A stretch of DNA of 32,900 nucleotides from Burkholderiales bacterium (GTDB lineage: Bacteria > Pseudomonadota > Gammaproteobacteria > Burkholderiales > Burkholderiaceae_C): positions 1 through 32,900 of the forward strand of contig JAGWTS010000015.1 in assembly GCA_028868875.1 (NCBI GenBank), written 5' to 3'. The notes below the pieces were generated by a model. That model worked only from the letters and a program-made list of their open reading frames with translations, did no database searches and was not told where the DNA came from. Within the stretch, counting starts at the first letter, position 1. The number at the start of each line of letters is the position of its first letter. The position numbers and the translations under genes are program-made. Below are positions 8,344-19,200 of this stretch, one piece after another.

Positions 8344-8483
8344 CTTCGTTTGGGGGGGCGCGCGCGCCGCTCGCTGCGAGCCGCGGTGGACCGGAGAAGC
8401 AGGGTCGAACGCGCTTTATTCCGACGCTGGCCGGGCTTCACTTCGGGCGAACATCGCATTCACCAGATTCTAGGAAGGCCGCC

Positions 8484-9266
8484 ATGATCCGTTCACTGTG
8501 GATCGCCGCTTCGGGCATGCAGGGCATGCAGACCAAGCTCGATGCAATCTCGAACAACCTCGCGAACTCCAGCACCAACGGCTACCGCTCGAGCACGGTG
8601 ACCTTCGAGGACCTGATGTACCAGAACCTGCGCCAGCCGGGCGCGGCGAGCTCGGACCAGACGCAGTTGCCCACCGGCCTGCAGGTGGGCCTGGGGGTGC
8701 GCGCCGCCGGCACCTCGACCAACATGGCCCAGGGCGGCTTGCAGCAGACCGGCAATTCCACCGACATGGCGATCAACGGCAAGGGCTACTTCCAGATCCA
8801 GATGCCCGACGGCACCACCGCCTACAGCCGAAACGGCTCGTTCCAGGTCAATGCCAACGGCGAGATGGTGACGACCGACGGCTACACCGTGCTGCCCGGC
8901 ATCACGATCCCGGCGAACGCGCAGTCGGTGACGATCGCGGCCGACGGCACGGTCCAGGTCGCGCTGCCCGGCTCGGCCAAGCCCTCGACCGTGGGCCAGA
9001 TCCAGCTCGCCAACTTCATGAACCCGGCCGGCCTCTCGCCGCTGGGCCAGACCCTGTTCGCCCAGACCGCGGCGTCGGGCTCGCCGGTGACGGCGGCCCC
9101 GGCGAGCAACGGCATGGGCTCGCTGCAGCAGGGCTTCGTCGAGGGCAGCAACGTCAACGTCGTGCAGGAACTGGTGTCGATGATCTCGACCCAGCGCGCC
9201 TACGAGCTCGACTCGAAGGCGATCACCACCTCCGACCAGATGCTGCAGAAGCTGGGCCAGATCTAG
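8484..9266 (+). CDS. flgG: Flagellar distal rod protein FlgG
   Basis: MIRSLWIAASGMQGMQTKLDAISNNLANSSTNGYRSSTVTFEDLMYQ; AGGAAGG upstream of ATG 8484. Confidence 0.96.
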   Translation: MIRSLWIAASGMQGMQTKLDAISNNLANSSTNGYRSSTVTFEDLMYQNLRQPGAASSDQTQLPTGLQVGLGVRAAGTSTNMAQGGLQQTGNSTDMAINGKGYFQIQMPDGTTAYSRNGSFQVNANGEMVTTDGYTVLPGITIPANAQSVTIAADGTVQVALPGSAKPSTVGQIQLANFMNPAGLSPLGQTLFAQTAASGSPVTAAPASNGMGSLQQGFVEGSNVNVVQELVSMISTQRAYELDSKAITTSDQMLQKLGQI

Positions 9267-9298
9267 CCCGGACCGAGCCGTCCCCCGAGACCTGCCCC

Positions 9299-9985
9299 AT
9301 GAGACCGTTCGTCCTCCTGCCCCTCGCCGCCGTCCTCCTGGCCCTGTCGCTGGGCGGTTGCGCGGCCCTGTATCCGCACGTCGAGGTGGCACCGACCCCG
9401 CCGGCCTCCGCCCTGGTCCAGCCCGCGGCGGCGCCGGCGCCGATCACCGGCAGCATCTTCTCCGCCGCCGACTACCGGCCGCTGCTCGAGGACTACCGGG
9501 CGCGCCGCGTCGGCGACACGCTCACGGTGCAGATCATCGAGAACATCGCCGCGAGCCAGAAGTCCACCACCGCGATCGGCAAGACCAGCTCGCTCGCCGG
9601 CGGCATCACCGCGGCGCCGCTGCTCTCGGCGAACTCGTTCGCGCGCGCCTCGGTCGGCGCGACCGGGGCCAACACCTTCTCGGGCAGCGGCGACTCGGAG
9701 AACACCAACGCCTTCACCGGCACCGTCACCGTGACGGTGCAGAAGGTGCTGCCCAACGGCAACCTGATGGTCACGGGCGAAAAACAGATCGGCGTCAACA
9801 TGAACATCGACGTGCTGCGCTTCTCGGGCGTGGTCGATCCCCACACCATCCAGAGCGGGAACATGGTGCAGAGCACCCAGGTCGCCGATGTCCGGCTCGA
9901 GCACCGCGGCCGCGGCGCCCAAGCCGACGCGAACGCGGTGGGCTGGCTGCAGCGCGTGTTCCTGAGCGTGCTGGGGCCGATGTGA
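9299..9985 (+). CDS. flgH: Flagellar L-ring lipoprotein FlgH
   Basis: MRPFVLLPLAAVLLALSLGGCAALYP (lipobox LGGC); EDYRARRVGDTLTVQIIENIAASQKSTT. Confidence 0.95.
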   Translation: MRPFVLLPLAAVLLALSLGGCAALYPHVEVAPTPPASALVQPAAAPAPITGSIFSAADYRPLLEDYRARRVGDTLTVQIIENIAASQKSTTAIGKTSSLAGGITAAPLLSANSFARASVGATGANTFSGSGDSENTNAFTGTVTVTVQKVLPNGNLMVTGEKQIGVNMNIDVLRFSGVVDPHTIQSGNMVQSTQVADVRLEHRGRGAQADANAVGWLQRVFLSVLGPM

Positions 9986-11118
9986 GCCGCCTCGAGGATC
10001 GCCTGCTGCGCTGGATCGTCGGCTGCGCCTTCGCCGCAGCGAGCGCGGCGCTGTGGTGGCCGCTGCCGTCCGCCGCGGCGCGGCTGAAGGACATCGCCGC
10101 CGTGCAGGGCGTGCGCCCGAACCGCCTCACCGGGGTCGGCCTCGTCGTCGGCCTCGACGGCACCGGCGACCAGACGACGCAGACGCCGGCGACGATCCAG
10201 GCCGTGACCGCGATGCTGCAGCATTCCGGCATCATCCTGCCCGCCGGCGCGACGATGCAGCTCAACAACGTGGCCATGGTCGCGGTCACGGCCCAGCTGC
10301 CGGCGTTCGCGCGCCCGGGGCAGGGCGTGGACGTCGACGTGATGTCGATCGGCAACGCCAAGAGCCTGAGCGGCGGCAGCCTGCTGTCGACCGCGCTGCG
10401 CGGCGACGACGGCCAGATCTACGCCGTGGCCCAGGGCAACCTGATGGTGGGCGGCGCCGGCGCCGGCGCCAACGGCTCGAAGGTCCAGATCAACCACCTC
10501 GCCGCGGGCCGCGTGCCGGGCGGGGCCACGGTCGAGCGCAGCGTGCCGACGCCGCTGATGCTCGCCGGCGACAGCCTCGACCTCGGCCTGACCTCGAGCG
10601 ACTACGCCACCGCGCGTGCGGTCGCGCAGGCGATCAACAAGCTCAAGGGCGCGGGCACCGCGGCCGCGGTCGACGGGCGCACGATCCGCATGCGGGTGCC
10701 GCCTTCGACCGATGAGCGGGTCTCGTTCCTGGCCGACATCGAGAACCTGGACATCGGGGTCGAGCGGCCGGCGGCGCGCGTCGTCATCAACGCCCGCACC
10801 GGCTCGGTCGTGCTCAACGACGGCGTCACCCTGGGCCCCTGCGCGGTGGCCCACGGCAGCCTCTCGGTGACGATCAAGACCCGGCCGGTGGTGAGCCAGC
10901 CCAACGCGCTGTCGCAGGGCACGACGGTGCAGTCGGCGCAATCGGACATCAGCGTCACCCAGCACGCAGGCATGCTCATGGAGGTGCCTTCGGCGGCCAA
11001 GCTGAGCGATGTCGTGAAGGCGCTGAACGCGCTCGGCGCGACGCCGATGGACCTGCAGGCCATCCTCGACGCGATGAAGAGCGCGGGCGCGCTCAACGCC
11101 ACGATCGAGGTCATCTGA
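9982..11118 (+). CDS. flgI: Flagellar P-ring protein FlgI
   Basis: GTG start at 9982 overlapping the flgH stop (GTGA); ARLKDIAAVQGVRPNRLTGVGLVVGLDGTGDQ; ends LDAMKSAGALNATIEVI. Confidence 0.95.
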   Translation: MSRLEDRLLRWIVGCAFAAASAALWWPLPSAAARLKDIAAVQGVRPNRLTGVGLVVGLDGTGDQTTQTPATIQAVTAMLQHSGIILPAGATMQLNNVAMVAVTAQLPAFARPGQGVDVDVMSIGNAKSLSGGSLLSTALRGDDGQIYAVAQGNLMVGGAGAGANGSKVQINHLAAGRVPGGATVERSVPTPLMLAGDSLDLGLTSSDYATARAVAQAINKLKGAGTAAAVDGRTIRMRVPPSTDERVSFLADIENLDIGVERPAARVVINARTGSVVLNDGVTLGPCAVAHGSLSVTIKTRPVVSQPNALSQGTTVQSAQSDISVTQHAGMLMEVPSAAKLSDVVKALNALGATPMDLQAILDAMKSAGALNATIEVI

Positions 11119-11128
11119 GAGCGGCACC

Positions 11129-11992
11129 ATGATCGGCAACACCCAGGGTCTCGCGATCGACGCCAACTCGCTGGCCGGGCTGAAGGCGCGCGCCGCGACC
11201 GATCCGCGCGCCGCGCTGCGCGAGAGCGCGCGCCAGTTCGAGACCCTGTTCATGAACGAGGTGGTCAAGAGCATGCGCGAGTCGACGCTCTCGAACGGCC
11301 TGCTCGACAACAGCGGCACCCAACTCGGCACCCAGCTGCTCGACGGCCAGCTCGCGGGCCAGCTCGCCGGCCTGCCGGGCGGGCTCACGAACGCGATCAT
11401 GCAGCAGCTCGAGCGCCAGATGGCGGTCTCGCCCGGGCCGATCCCGAAGGACCCGGCGCAGGACAGCGCCAACGTCTCGCCGCTGCCGCTGGCGCTGCAC
11501 CCGCGGCCGACCGCGATCCCGCAGGTCGGCGCCGCCGCCTTCGTCGACCAGCACACGGCCGCAGCCGAGGCGGCCGCGGCCCAGACCGGCATCCCGGCGG
11601 CCTTCATGGTGGCGCAAGCCGCGCACGAGACGGGCTGGGGGCGCAAGGAGATCCGCTACCCCGACGGCAGCCCCTCGCACAACCTCTTCGGCATCAAGGC
11701 CGGAGCCGGCTGGAACGGCCCGGTCGCCGAGGTCGCGACGACCGAATACGTGAACGGCCGGGCGGTGCACACGACGGCGCGCTTCCGCGCCTATGCGAGC
11801 TATGCCGAATCGTTCGCCGACTACGCGAAGCTCATGAAGACCAGCCCGCGCTACCAGCGCGTGCTCGCCGGCGCGAGCAGCGCCAGCGGCTTCGCCCAGG
11901 GGCTGCAGAAGGCCGGCTACGCCACCGACCCCGCCTACGCCGAGAAGCTCACGCGGATCATCAACACCACGCTGCGGCTGCAGAAGACATGA
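11129..11992 (+). CDS. flgJ: Bifunctional FlgJ: rod-capping domain plus GH73 peptidoglycan hydrolase
   Basis: ARQFETLFMNEVVKSMRES (rod-binding domain) and PAAFMVAQAAHETGWGRKEIRYPDGSPSHNLFGIKAG (muramidase). Confidence 0.95.
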   Translation: MIGNTQGLAIDANSLAGLKARAATDPRAALRESARQFETLFMNEVVKSMRESTLSNGLLDNSGTQLGTQLLDGQLAGQLAGLPGGLTNAIMQQLERQMAVSPGPIPKDPAQDSANVSPLPLALHPRPTAIPQVGAAAFVDQHTAAAEAAAAQTGIPAAFMVAQAAHETGWGRKEIRYPDGSPSHNLFGIKAGAGWNGPVAEVATTEYVNGRAVHTTARFRAYASYAESFADYAKLMKTSPRYQRVLAGASSASGFAQGLQKAGYATDPAYAEKLTRIINTTLRLQKT

Positions 11993-13974
11993 GCACCTCG
12001 GGACTGATGTCGATCGGCGTGTCGGCCCTGAACGCCGCCTACACGCAGATCCAGACCGCCGGCAACAACATCGCGAATGCGAACGTCGCCGGCTATTCGC
12101 GCCAGAACGTGCAGCTCGCGACCACGCCCGGCCAGTTCACCGGCGGCGGCTTCATCGGCACGGGCGTGGCGGTCCAGACCGTGACGCGCGCGCACAGCAG
12201 CTTTCTCACGACCGCGGCAGCGGCCACGGCCTCGCTCGCGGCGATGGACTCGACCCGCAGCGACCAGCTGACCCAGCTGCAGCAGGTCTTCCAGCTCGGC
12301 CAGAACGGGCTGGGCAACACCGTCAACACCTTCCTCAATTCCTTCGTCGACCTCGCGAGCCAGCCGTCCGACCCGGCCACGCGCCAGGTCGTCCTGTCGC
12401 AGGCGAGCCAGCTCGCCAACCAGTTCAACGCCGCCGCGGGCCAGATCGCCTCGCTGCAGACCGGCGTCAATTCCGACCTCACGACCTCGGTCGCGGCGGT
12501 CAACGGACTGGCCCAGACCATCGCCACGCTCAACGCCCAGATCGCCGCCATCCAGGGCACCGGCCAGAGTCCGAACACCTTGCTCGACCAGCGCGACCAG
12601 GCGATCCAGCAGCTGTCCTCCTACGTCCAGGTGAGCACGATTGCGGCCTCGGACGGCTCGCTAGGCGTCTTCATCGGCGGCGGCCAGTCGCTGGTCCTGG
12701 GCCCGAACACGACCAAGCTGAGCGCGGTGCCCGACGCGGCCGATTCCTCGCGCCTGTCGCTCGCCGTCGGCAACGGCGCCAGCCAGCTCGCGCTGCAGCC
12801 CAACGCGCTCGGCGGCGGCAGCCTCGCCGGGCTGCTGAACTTCCAGAACAACGACCTCGTCCAGGGCCGCAACCTCGTCGGCCAGCTCGCAGCGTCGGTG
12901 GCCGGCGCGGTGAACCAGCAGCAGACCCAGGGCCTGAGCCTGAACCAGCCGCTGGGCAGCGTGCTCGGCCAGCCGATGTTCCAGACCGGAGCGCCGCTGG
13001 TGCTGGCGAACGCGAACAACAAGGGCAGCGCAAGCATCGGCGTCGCCGTGAGCGACCCGGCCGCGCTGCAGGCCGCCGACTACACGCTCAGCTACGACGC
13101 CACGGGCACCTACACGCTGTCGCGCAATGGCTCGCCGTCGAGCCCGATCAGCTCCTTCACGAGCGGCCCGGTGGTGGCCGACGGGATGACCATCACCCTG
13201 CCGGCGACGCCGCCGCAGCCGGGCGACCGCTTCACGATCGAGCCGGTGGGCCAGGCCGCGGCCGGCATGTCGATGCTGCTGGCCAGCCCCAACGACCTCG
13301 CCGCTGCGTCGCCGCTCACGGCCACCCCCGCGGCCGCCAACAGCGGCACCGCCACGGTCGCCTCGCTGACGATGAACCAGGCGGTTCCCAACGCGGGTGC
13401 GAGCGCGAAGATCAGCTTCACCAACGGCTCGGGCGCCTACAACTGGACGCTCACGAGTTCGAGCGGCAGCACGCTGAGTTCGGGCAGCGGCAGCTGGAGC
13501 GCGGGCCAGCCCATCCCCACGCCGCCGGCCGACATCAACGGCTTCTCGCTCCAGCTCAGCGGGGTGCCCGCCAGCGGCGACGTGATCAACGTCGATCCGA
13601 CGCCGGCGGCCAACATCGCCACCAACAACGGCAACGCCCAGGCCCTGGCTGCACTGCGCGACGCCGCCCTCGTCGGTCATGCCACCGTCGGCGGCGCCGA
13701 TACCGGCAGCGGCGGCAGCACCGCGGCCAACGCCTACGCCTCGGCGGTCGCGACCGTCGGCGTCAAGGTTCAGGCCGCGACCACCGCGGCGACGATGTCG
13801 GCGTCCGCGGCGTCGCAGGCGCAGCAGGCCAACAGCTCGGTCGCAGGCGTCAACCTCGACGAGGAAGCCGCCCACCTCATCCAGTTCCAGCAGAGCTACC
13901 AGGCCGCGGCCAAGGTGCTGTCGGTGGCGCAGACCGTCATGAACTCGCTGCTGCAGGCGGTCGGCGCGGCCTGA
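11989..13974 (+). CDS. flgK: Hook-filament junction protein FlgK
   Basis: ATGA overlap with flgJ; LMSIGVSALNAAYTQIQTAGNNIANANVAGYSRQNVQL; C-terminal GVNLDEEAAHLIQFQQSYQAAAKVLSVAQTVMNSLL. Confidence 0.95.
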   Translation: MSTSGLMSIGVSALNAAYTQIQTAGNNIANANVAGYSRQNVQLATTPGQFTGGGFIGTGVAVQTVTRAHSSFLTTAAAATASLAAMDSTRSDQLTQLQQVFQLGQNGLGNTVNTFLNSFVDLASQPSDPATRQVVLSQASQLANQFNAAAGQIASLQTGVNSDLTTSVAAVNGLAQTIATLNAQIAAIQGTGQSPNTLLDQRDQAIQQLSSYVQVSTIAASDGSLGVFIGGGQSLVLGPNTTKLSAVPDAADSSRLSLAVGNGASQLALQPNALGGGSLAGLLNFQNNDLVQGRNLVGQLAASVAGAVNQQQTQGLSLNQPLGSVLGQPMFQTGAPLVLANANNKGSASIGVAVSDPAALQAADYTLSYDATGTYTLSRNGSPSSPISSFTSGPVVADGMTITLPATPPQPGDRFTIEPVGQAAAGMSMLLASPNDLAAASPLTATPAAANSGTATVASLTMNQAVPNAGASAKISFTNGSGAYNWTLTSSSGSTLSSGSGSWSAGQPIPTPPADINGFSLQLSGVPASGDVINVDPTPAANIATNNGNAQALAALRDAALVGHATVGGADTGSGGSTAANAYASAVATVGVKVQAATTAATMSASAASQAQQANSSVAGVNLDEEAAHLIQFQQSYQAAAKVLSVAQTVMNSLLQAVGAA

Positions 13975-13988
13975 ACAAGGGGAAGATC

Positions 13989-14930
13989 ATGCGCATCACC
14001 ACCGCGAACAACTACGCCAACTCGATCGCCTCGATGCAGGCCCAGCAGCAGGCGCTCGACAGCGCCCAGCAGCAGATCTCGACCGGGCTGCGCGTGGCCG
14101 TGCCCGGCGACGACCCGATCGCCGCGGCGCGCGCCGAACGCGCGCTCGCGACGATGGTGGGCAACGAAGCCGACCAGCGCGCGCTGCAGGCGAGCCAGAA
14201 CATGACGACCCAGGTCGAATCGGCGCTCGGCAGCGCCACCGACCTGCTGCAGCAGGCGCGCTCGCTCGTGACCCAGGCCGGCGACGGCAGCCTCGGCCCC
14301 AGCGACTACGGTTCGATCGCGACCCAGCTCCAGAGCATCCGGGGCCAGCTGCTTGCGGTGGCGAACAGCACCGACGGCGCCGGCAGCTACCTCTTCGGCG
14401 GCCAGGGTTCCAAGTCGCCGCCGCTCGTGGACGGCAGCGGCGGCGTCAGCTACCAGGGCACGCCGGGTCAGGCGACGATCCAGGGCAGCCAGGCGATGCC
14501 GATGGGCATGGACGGCAACCAGGTCTGGCTCCAGGCGCCGAACCCCGGCGGCGGCGCGCCGCTGTCGCCCTTCGGGGTCCTCGACGGCATGATCTCGAGC
14601 CTGCAGGCGGCGGCCACGTCCACCTCGACCGCCGCGAAGCCGGTGGTGGCGGCCGCGGTGACGACCGGCCTTTCGGGCCTCGACGCCGTCGCGGCCAACA
14701 TTTCGGCCGCGCGCAGCAGCGCCGGCGGCGCCTTGAACAGCCTCAATTCGGTCTCGACCCAGCTCCAGCAGAGCACGCTCTCGGCCCAGACCACCCAGTC
14801 CAATGCGATCGACATGGACATGGTCAAGGGCATCTCGACGGTGCAGAAGCTGCAGACCAACTATCAAGCCGCGCTACAGTCCTACGCTTCGATCCAGAAG
14901 ATTTCGCTGTTCAACTACATCAGCGCCTGA
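13989..14930 (+). CDS. flgL: Hook-filament junction protein FlgL
   Basis: MRITTANNYANSIASMQAQQQALDSAQQQISTGLRVAVPGDDPIAAARA; flagellin-like C-terminus. Confidence 0.94.
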   Translation: MRITTANNYANSIASMQAQQQALDSAQQQISTGLRVAVPGDDPIAAARAERALATMVGNEADQRALQASQNMTTQVESALGSATDLLQQARSLVTQAGDGSLGPSDYGSIATQLQSIRGQLLAVANSTDGAGSYLFGGQGSKSPPLVDGSGGVSYQGTPGQATIQGSQAMPMGMDGNQVWLQAPNPGGGAPLSPFGVLDGMISSLQAAATSTSTAAKPVVAAAVTTGLSGLDAVAANISAARSSAGGALNSLNSVSTQLQQSTLSAQTTQSNAIDMDMVKGISTVQKLQTNYQAALQSYASIQKISLFNYISA

Positions 14931-14960
14931 TCGGGGCCGCCACCGGCCAGTCGGCAATTC

Positions 14961-16226
14961 ATGCAAGAACATCCCATCCTGTCGCAAGTCACCCTGGGCT
15001 ACAGCCCGATGATCGATCGCCAGCGCGCGGTCATCGCGACCCGGCTCACCGTGTTCCCCGAGCGGCCCGACGCCGTGCCCGACCCGCAGGCGCTGTTCGC
15101 GGCATTCGCCGGGATCTGGCCCGAGGCCGCGAACCCGGGCCCGGCGAGCGCGCGCCCGCTCAACCCCGGCGCCGTGGCCGAGCGCAGGCAGGTCTCCGGC
15201 ATGAAGCCGGTGTCGCTCAACATCGCCGGCGAGGCGCTGCTCGGCGCCGTGCTCGCGGCCAAGCCGCCGCCGCAGCTCATGGTCGAGGTGCCGGCCTTCA
15301 TGGCGCTGGACCCGCAATGCCTCGCGCCGCTCATGGCCGCGCATGGCGAGGGCACCATGCTGCTCGTCAAGGGTCGCCCGCGCACGCCGCTGGCGCGCGA
15401 GTTGCTGCCCTGCTTCGCCCATTCGATCGTCGACGCCGGGGACGACCTGCGCGGCGAGGCCGCGGCCCCGGCGGGCGTGATCCGCGGCATCTCGACGGTG
15501 CAGTCGGGCGTGCACACGCTGGCCGACGTCGAGGCCGCATTCAAGCGCGGTGCCGTCGCCACCCTGGGCTGGCCGCTCGACGACCCGGTGCTGAAGAAGG
15601 CCGGTCGCGCCGGCGTTCCGGCCGACGTGACGGTGGTGCTCGAACTCATCGACGGCGTCGAGCGCGAATGGCCGGTGGCCAAGCTCGAGGCCGTGATCCG
15701 CAGGGATCCGACGCTCGCCTTCCGCCTGCTGCGCTACCTGAACTCGCCCGCCTTCGGCCTCTCGGTCGAGATCAACTCGTTCGGCCACGCGATGATGATG
15801 CTCGGCCACCAGCGCCTCAAGCGCTGGCTCGCGCTGCTGCTGGCCTCGTCGTCGAAAGACCCGAACGCCAAGCCGGCGCTGTTCGCGGCGGTGCGGCGCG
15901 GCCTGCTGATGGAGGAGTTCGGCCGCGCCAGCGGCGACGCCGAGACCCGCGGCGAGCTCTTCATCTGCGGCGTCTTCTCGCTCCTGGACAAGCTGCTCGA
16001 CCAGCCCCTGGTCGACCTGTTCGCCGCCGTGCCCGTGCCCGAGCGCGTGCGCCAGGCCCTGCTCGGCGAGACCGGCCCGTTCCAGCCCTACCTCGAACTG
16101 CTGCGCGCGATCGAGCGCGAGGCGGTGTTCGACGTACGCGAGAACGCCGAACGCATGTTCATGAGCCTGGCCGAGGTCAACCGTGCCATCCTCGCCGCGC
16201 TCGCCAACGCGCGCGCCCTGGACTGA
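14961..16226 (+). CDS. Degenerate EAL-like plus HDOD domain protein (YuxH/CdgJ-like architecture)
   Basis: N-terminal [21 protein letters not shown] and [14 protein letters not shown] (EAL-like without catalytic motifs); [74 protein letters not shown]. Confidence 0.82.
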   Translation: MQEHPILSQVTLGYSPMIDRQRAVIATRLTVFPERPDAVPDPQALFAAFAGIWPEAANPGPASARPLNPGAVAERRQVSGMKPVSLNIAGEALLGAVLAAKPPPQLMVEVPAFMALDPQCLAPLMAAHGEGTMLLVKGRPRTPLARELLPCFAHSIVDAGDDLRGEAAAPAGVIRGISTVQSGVHTLADVEAAFKRGAVATLGWPLDDPVLKKAGRAGVPADVTVVLELIDGVEREWPVAKLEAVIRRDPTLAFRLLRYLNSPAFGLSVEINSFGHAMMMLGHQRLKRWLALLLASSSKDPNAKPALFAAVRRGLLMEEFGRASGDAETRGELFICGVFSLLDKLLDQPLVDLFAAVPVPERVRQALLGETGPFQPYLELLRAIEREAVFDVRENAERMFMSLAEVNRAILAALANARALD

Positions 16227-16239
16227 GCGGCTCGCGGAC

Positions 16240-19200
16240 GTGGCGGTTTCGGCGCCGGGCCCGTCGCTGCTGGCCAGCCTGCTCGACGACGAAGCCGATT
16301 CGCTGCTCTGGTTCGACGCCCGCGCCCGCGTCGGCTGGTGCAATGCGAGCGCGCGGCGCCGGCTCGGTGCGAGCCCGGGCGAGGGCGCAGGCAGCCTGGC
16401 CGCGACGCTGGGCGACGCCGCACTGCACTGGCTGCGCGACGCCCTGGGAAGCGACGAGCGCCGCGAGACCCTGATCCACGTCGACGACGGCCCTGTCTGG
16501 CGCCTGGCGCTGCGCCCGCTCGAAGGCGGGCATTCGCTGCGCGCCGCGCTCCAGCTGCCGCAGGCGCTGCCGCCGCCGGCGCGCGCGTCCGCGGCGCCGA
16601 GCAGTGCGCTGCGCCGGGCGCTGGCGCCGCTGTGGGAGTCGCCGCTGGCGGCACTGCTGCAGGACGCGGGATTCCGCATCCTCGACGCCAACGACGCCTT
16701 CCTGGGTCTGAGCGGTTTTGCGCGCGGCGCCATCGTCGGCCGCGATCCGCTCGAATGGATGGCGCCCGAGGACCATGCCGCGGTGCAGGCCACGCGCGCC
16801 CTGGCGCTGCACGAGCGCGACGACTCGCAGCCGCGCCACGCGCGCGTGGTCGATGCCGAAGGCCGGCTGCGCTGGTTCTCGTTCAGCAGCCACAACGTGG
16901 CCGCGGCGGGCCAGCCGCCCTGCTGGCTGACGCTGATCCACGACGAGAGCGCCGAATGGCACGCCCGCGAGCAGGCCGAGCGCGCCCAGGCCGAGCTCAT
17001 GCGCTGGTTCGACCTGGCGCACACCGGCATGCTGGTCTACGACGACAGCGGCCTCATCGTGCGCTCGAACGCGGCCTTCGAGGCCTTGATCGAGCAGGTG
17101 CCGGTGCTCGTCGACGAAGCCGTGCCCGAACTCCAGGCCCTGCTCGGCTGGACCGACGGCGCCTTGCGCGCCGACCTCGTGCCGGGCGCGCCGGTGCTCG
17201 AAAACCAGGCCACGGTGCCGCTGTCGGGCGGGCGCAGGCGCCATCTCGCGGCGCGCCTGGCGGGCTGGGCGGCCGACCCCGGCCAGCGCCGCGTGATGGC
17301 GGTGGTCGAGGACCGCAGCGCCGAGGCCGAGCGCGACCTCGCCCAGCTCGAGATCGACATGCTGATGGACACCGCGAGCGTGGGCATCGCCACCTACGAC
17401 CCGGCGCGCGGCTGGCTCAAGCCCGGGCGCGCGGCGCCGGCAACCGGCCGCGCCGGTGGCTGGGGGCTGCAAGGCATCGGCCGCGAGCTCGTCGAGCCGT
17501 CTTCGCTGCCCGACTACGAGCGCCTGCAGCGCGCCTTGCGCCTGGGCGAGCGCTTGGAGGTGCGCTATGCCGTGCGCCACCCCGAACTCGGGGCGCGCTG
17601 GCTCCTCACCCGGGTCGAGCCCGGGGCCCATGGAGGGGCGCGCACGAGCTCGGTCGTGACCCTGGACGTGACCGAGCAGGAGCGCGCGCAGCGCCGCAAC
17701 GAGCAGCTGCTGCGCGAGCTCACGACCATCCTCGACGGCTCCACCGCGGGCATCGCCTATCTGCGCGGCGCCGCCCTGGTGCGCTGCAACCGGCGCTTCG
17801 AGCGCATGCTCGGCTTCGCCCCGGGCGCGGCCGCGGGGGCCTCGATCGAGGAGGTGTTCGGGCGCCGCACCGAAGGGCCCGCGGCGGTGCGCGAGGTGAC
17901 CGAGGCCCTGGCGGCAGGGCGCCCGCTCGAGATCGAGCTGCCGGTGACGGAGGCGGGCGGGCGCCGCGTGTGGTATTCGCTCTCGGTGCGGCGCGCCGAG
18001 CCGGCGCGCGAGGAGGTCGAGGCGGTGGCGGTGCTCACCGACATCTCGCGCCTGAAGGCCCAGCAGAGCGAGCTCGAGACCGTGCTGCGCGAGCGCGAGC
18101 TGATGTTCAGCCTCTCGGACGTCGGCATCGCCTACCTGCGCGGCGCGCGCATCGAGCGCGCCAACCACGCGATGGCGCGCCTGACCGGCTACGCCGCGCC
18201 CGAGCTCACGACGCTGGACACGGCCGAGCTCTACGAAAGCGCGCGCGAATGCGTCGAGTTCGAAGCCCAGATCGCGCTCGGCCTGCGCAGCATCGGGCGC
18301 TTCAGCGGCGAGCGCCGGCTGCGCCGGCGCGACGGCAGCGCGCTGTGGGTGCAGGTCGCGGTGCGCCCGGCCGACCCCGAGGACGTCGAGGCCGGCGTCG
18401 TCTGCTCCTTCGTCGACGTCGACGAGCGCCGGCGCGCGCGCGAATCGCTCGCGGTCCAGGCCGAGCGCACGCGCGCGATCCTGAACTCGGTGCTCGTGGG
18501 CATCGTCACCGTGTCCGAGCAGGGCATCGAGTGGATGAACCGCTCGGCGCGGCGCATGTTCGCGGGCGAGCTCGCCGACTTCGTCGGCGAGCCGATCTCC
18601 ACCGTCGCGACACCCGAGCCCGACCACCCGCTGCGCCGGCTCGACTGGCAGCAGCGCCTGGCCGAGGGCTCGGCCGAGGCCTTCGAATGCCGGCTCAAGG
18701 CGCGCGACGGGCGCGAGTTCTGGGTCGTCGGCAACGCCGTCGCGACCGGCCACGGCGACGGGCCGGGCCAGCTCACCTTCGCCCTGCTCGACATCGAGCG
18801 CCGGCGCCAGGCCGAGGTCAGCATCGCCCAGGCTCAGGCCTCGCTGCAGCGCGTGATCGAGACCGCGCCCCTGGCGATCGCGCTGTTCGACGCGCGCCGG
18901 CGCTGCGTGCTCCAGCTCAACCAGATGGCCTCGACCTTCTTCGCCCGGCCGCTGGACCAGGTGCTCGGCCACAACCTGGCCGACTTCTGCGCCCCGTCCA
19001 AGGCCAGGGCGCTCGCCGAATGGCTGGCCGCCGCCGCCGACGCGAGCGAGGTCCAGCACCACGAGCTGCGCGAGGAAGCGGGCGAGCGCGCCGAGGCGCC
19101 GCGGGTCTGGGACGTGCGCCTGGTGGCACTCGCCGCCGCCGGCGGCGAGGTCGCGCAACTGCTGCTCGTGGCGAGCGACGTGACCGAGCAGCGCGCGGCC

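Noticed and set aside
8422-8450. Possible sigma54 -24/-12 element upstream of flgG
   Set aside because: TGGCCGGGCTTCAC lacks the GC at the required 10-bp spacing from GG.
9358-9981. Upstream extension of the flgI ORF into flgH
   Set aside because: Out-of-frame translation of flgH; the real start is GTG 9982 with signal-peptide-like sequence afterwards.
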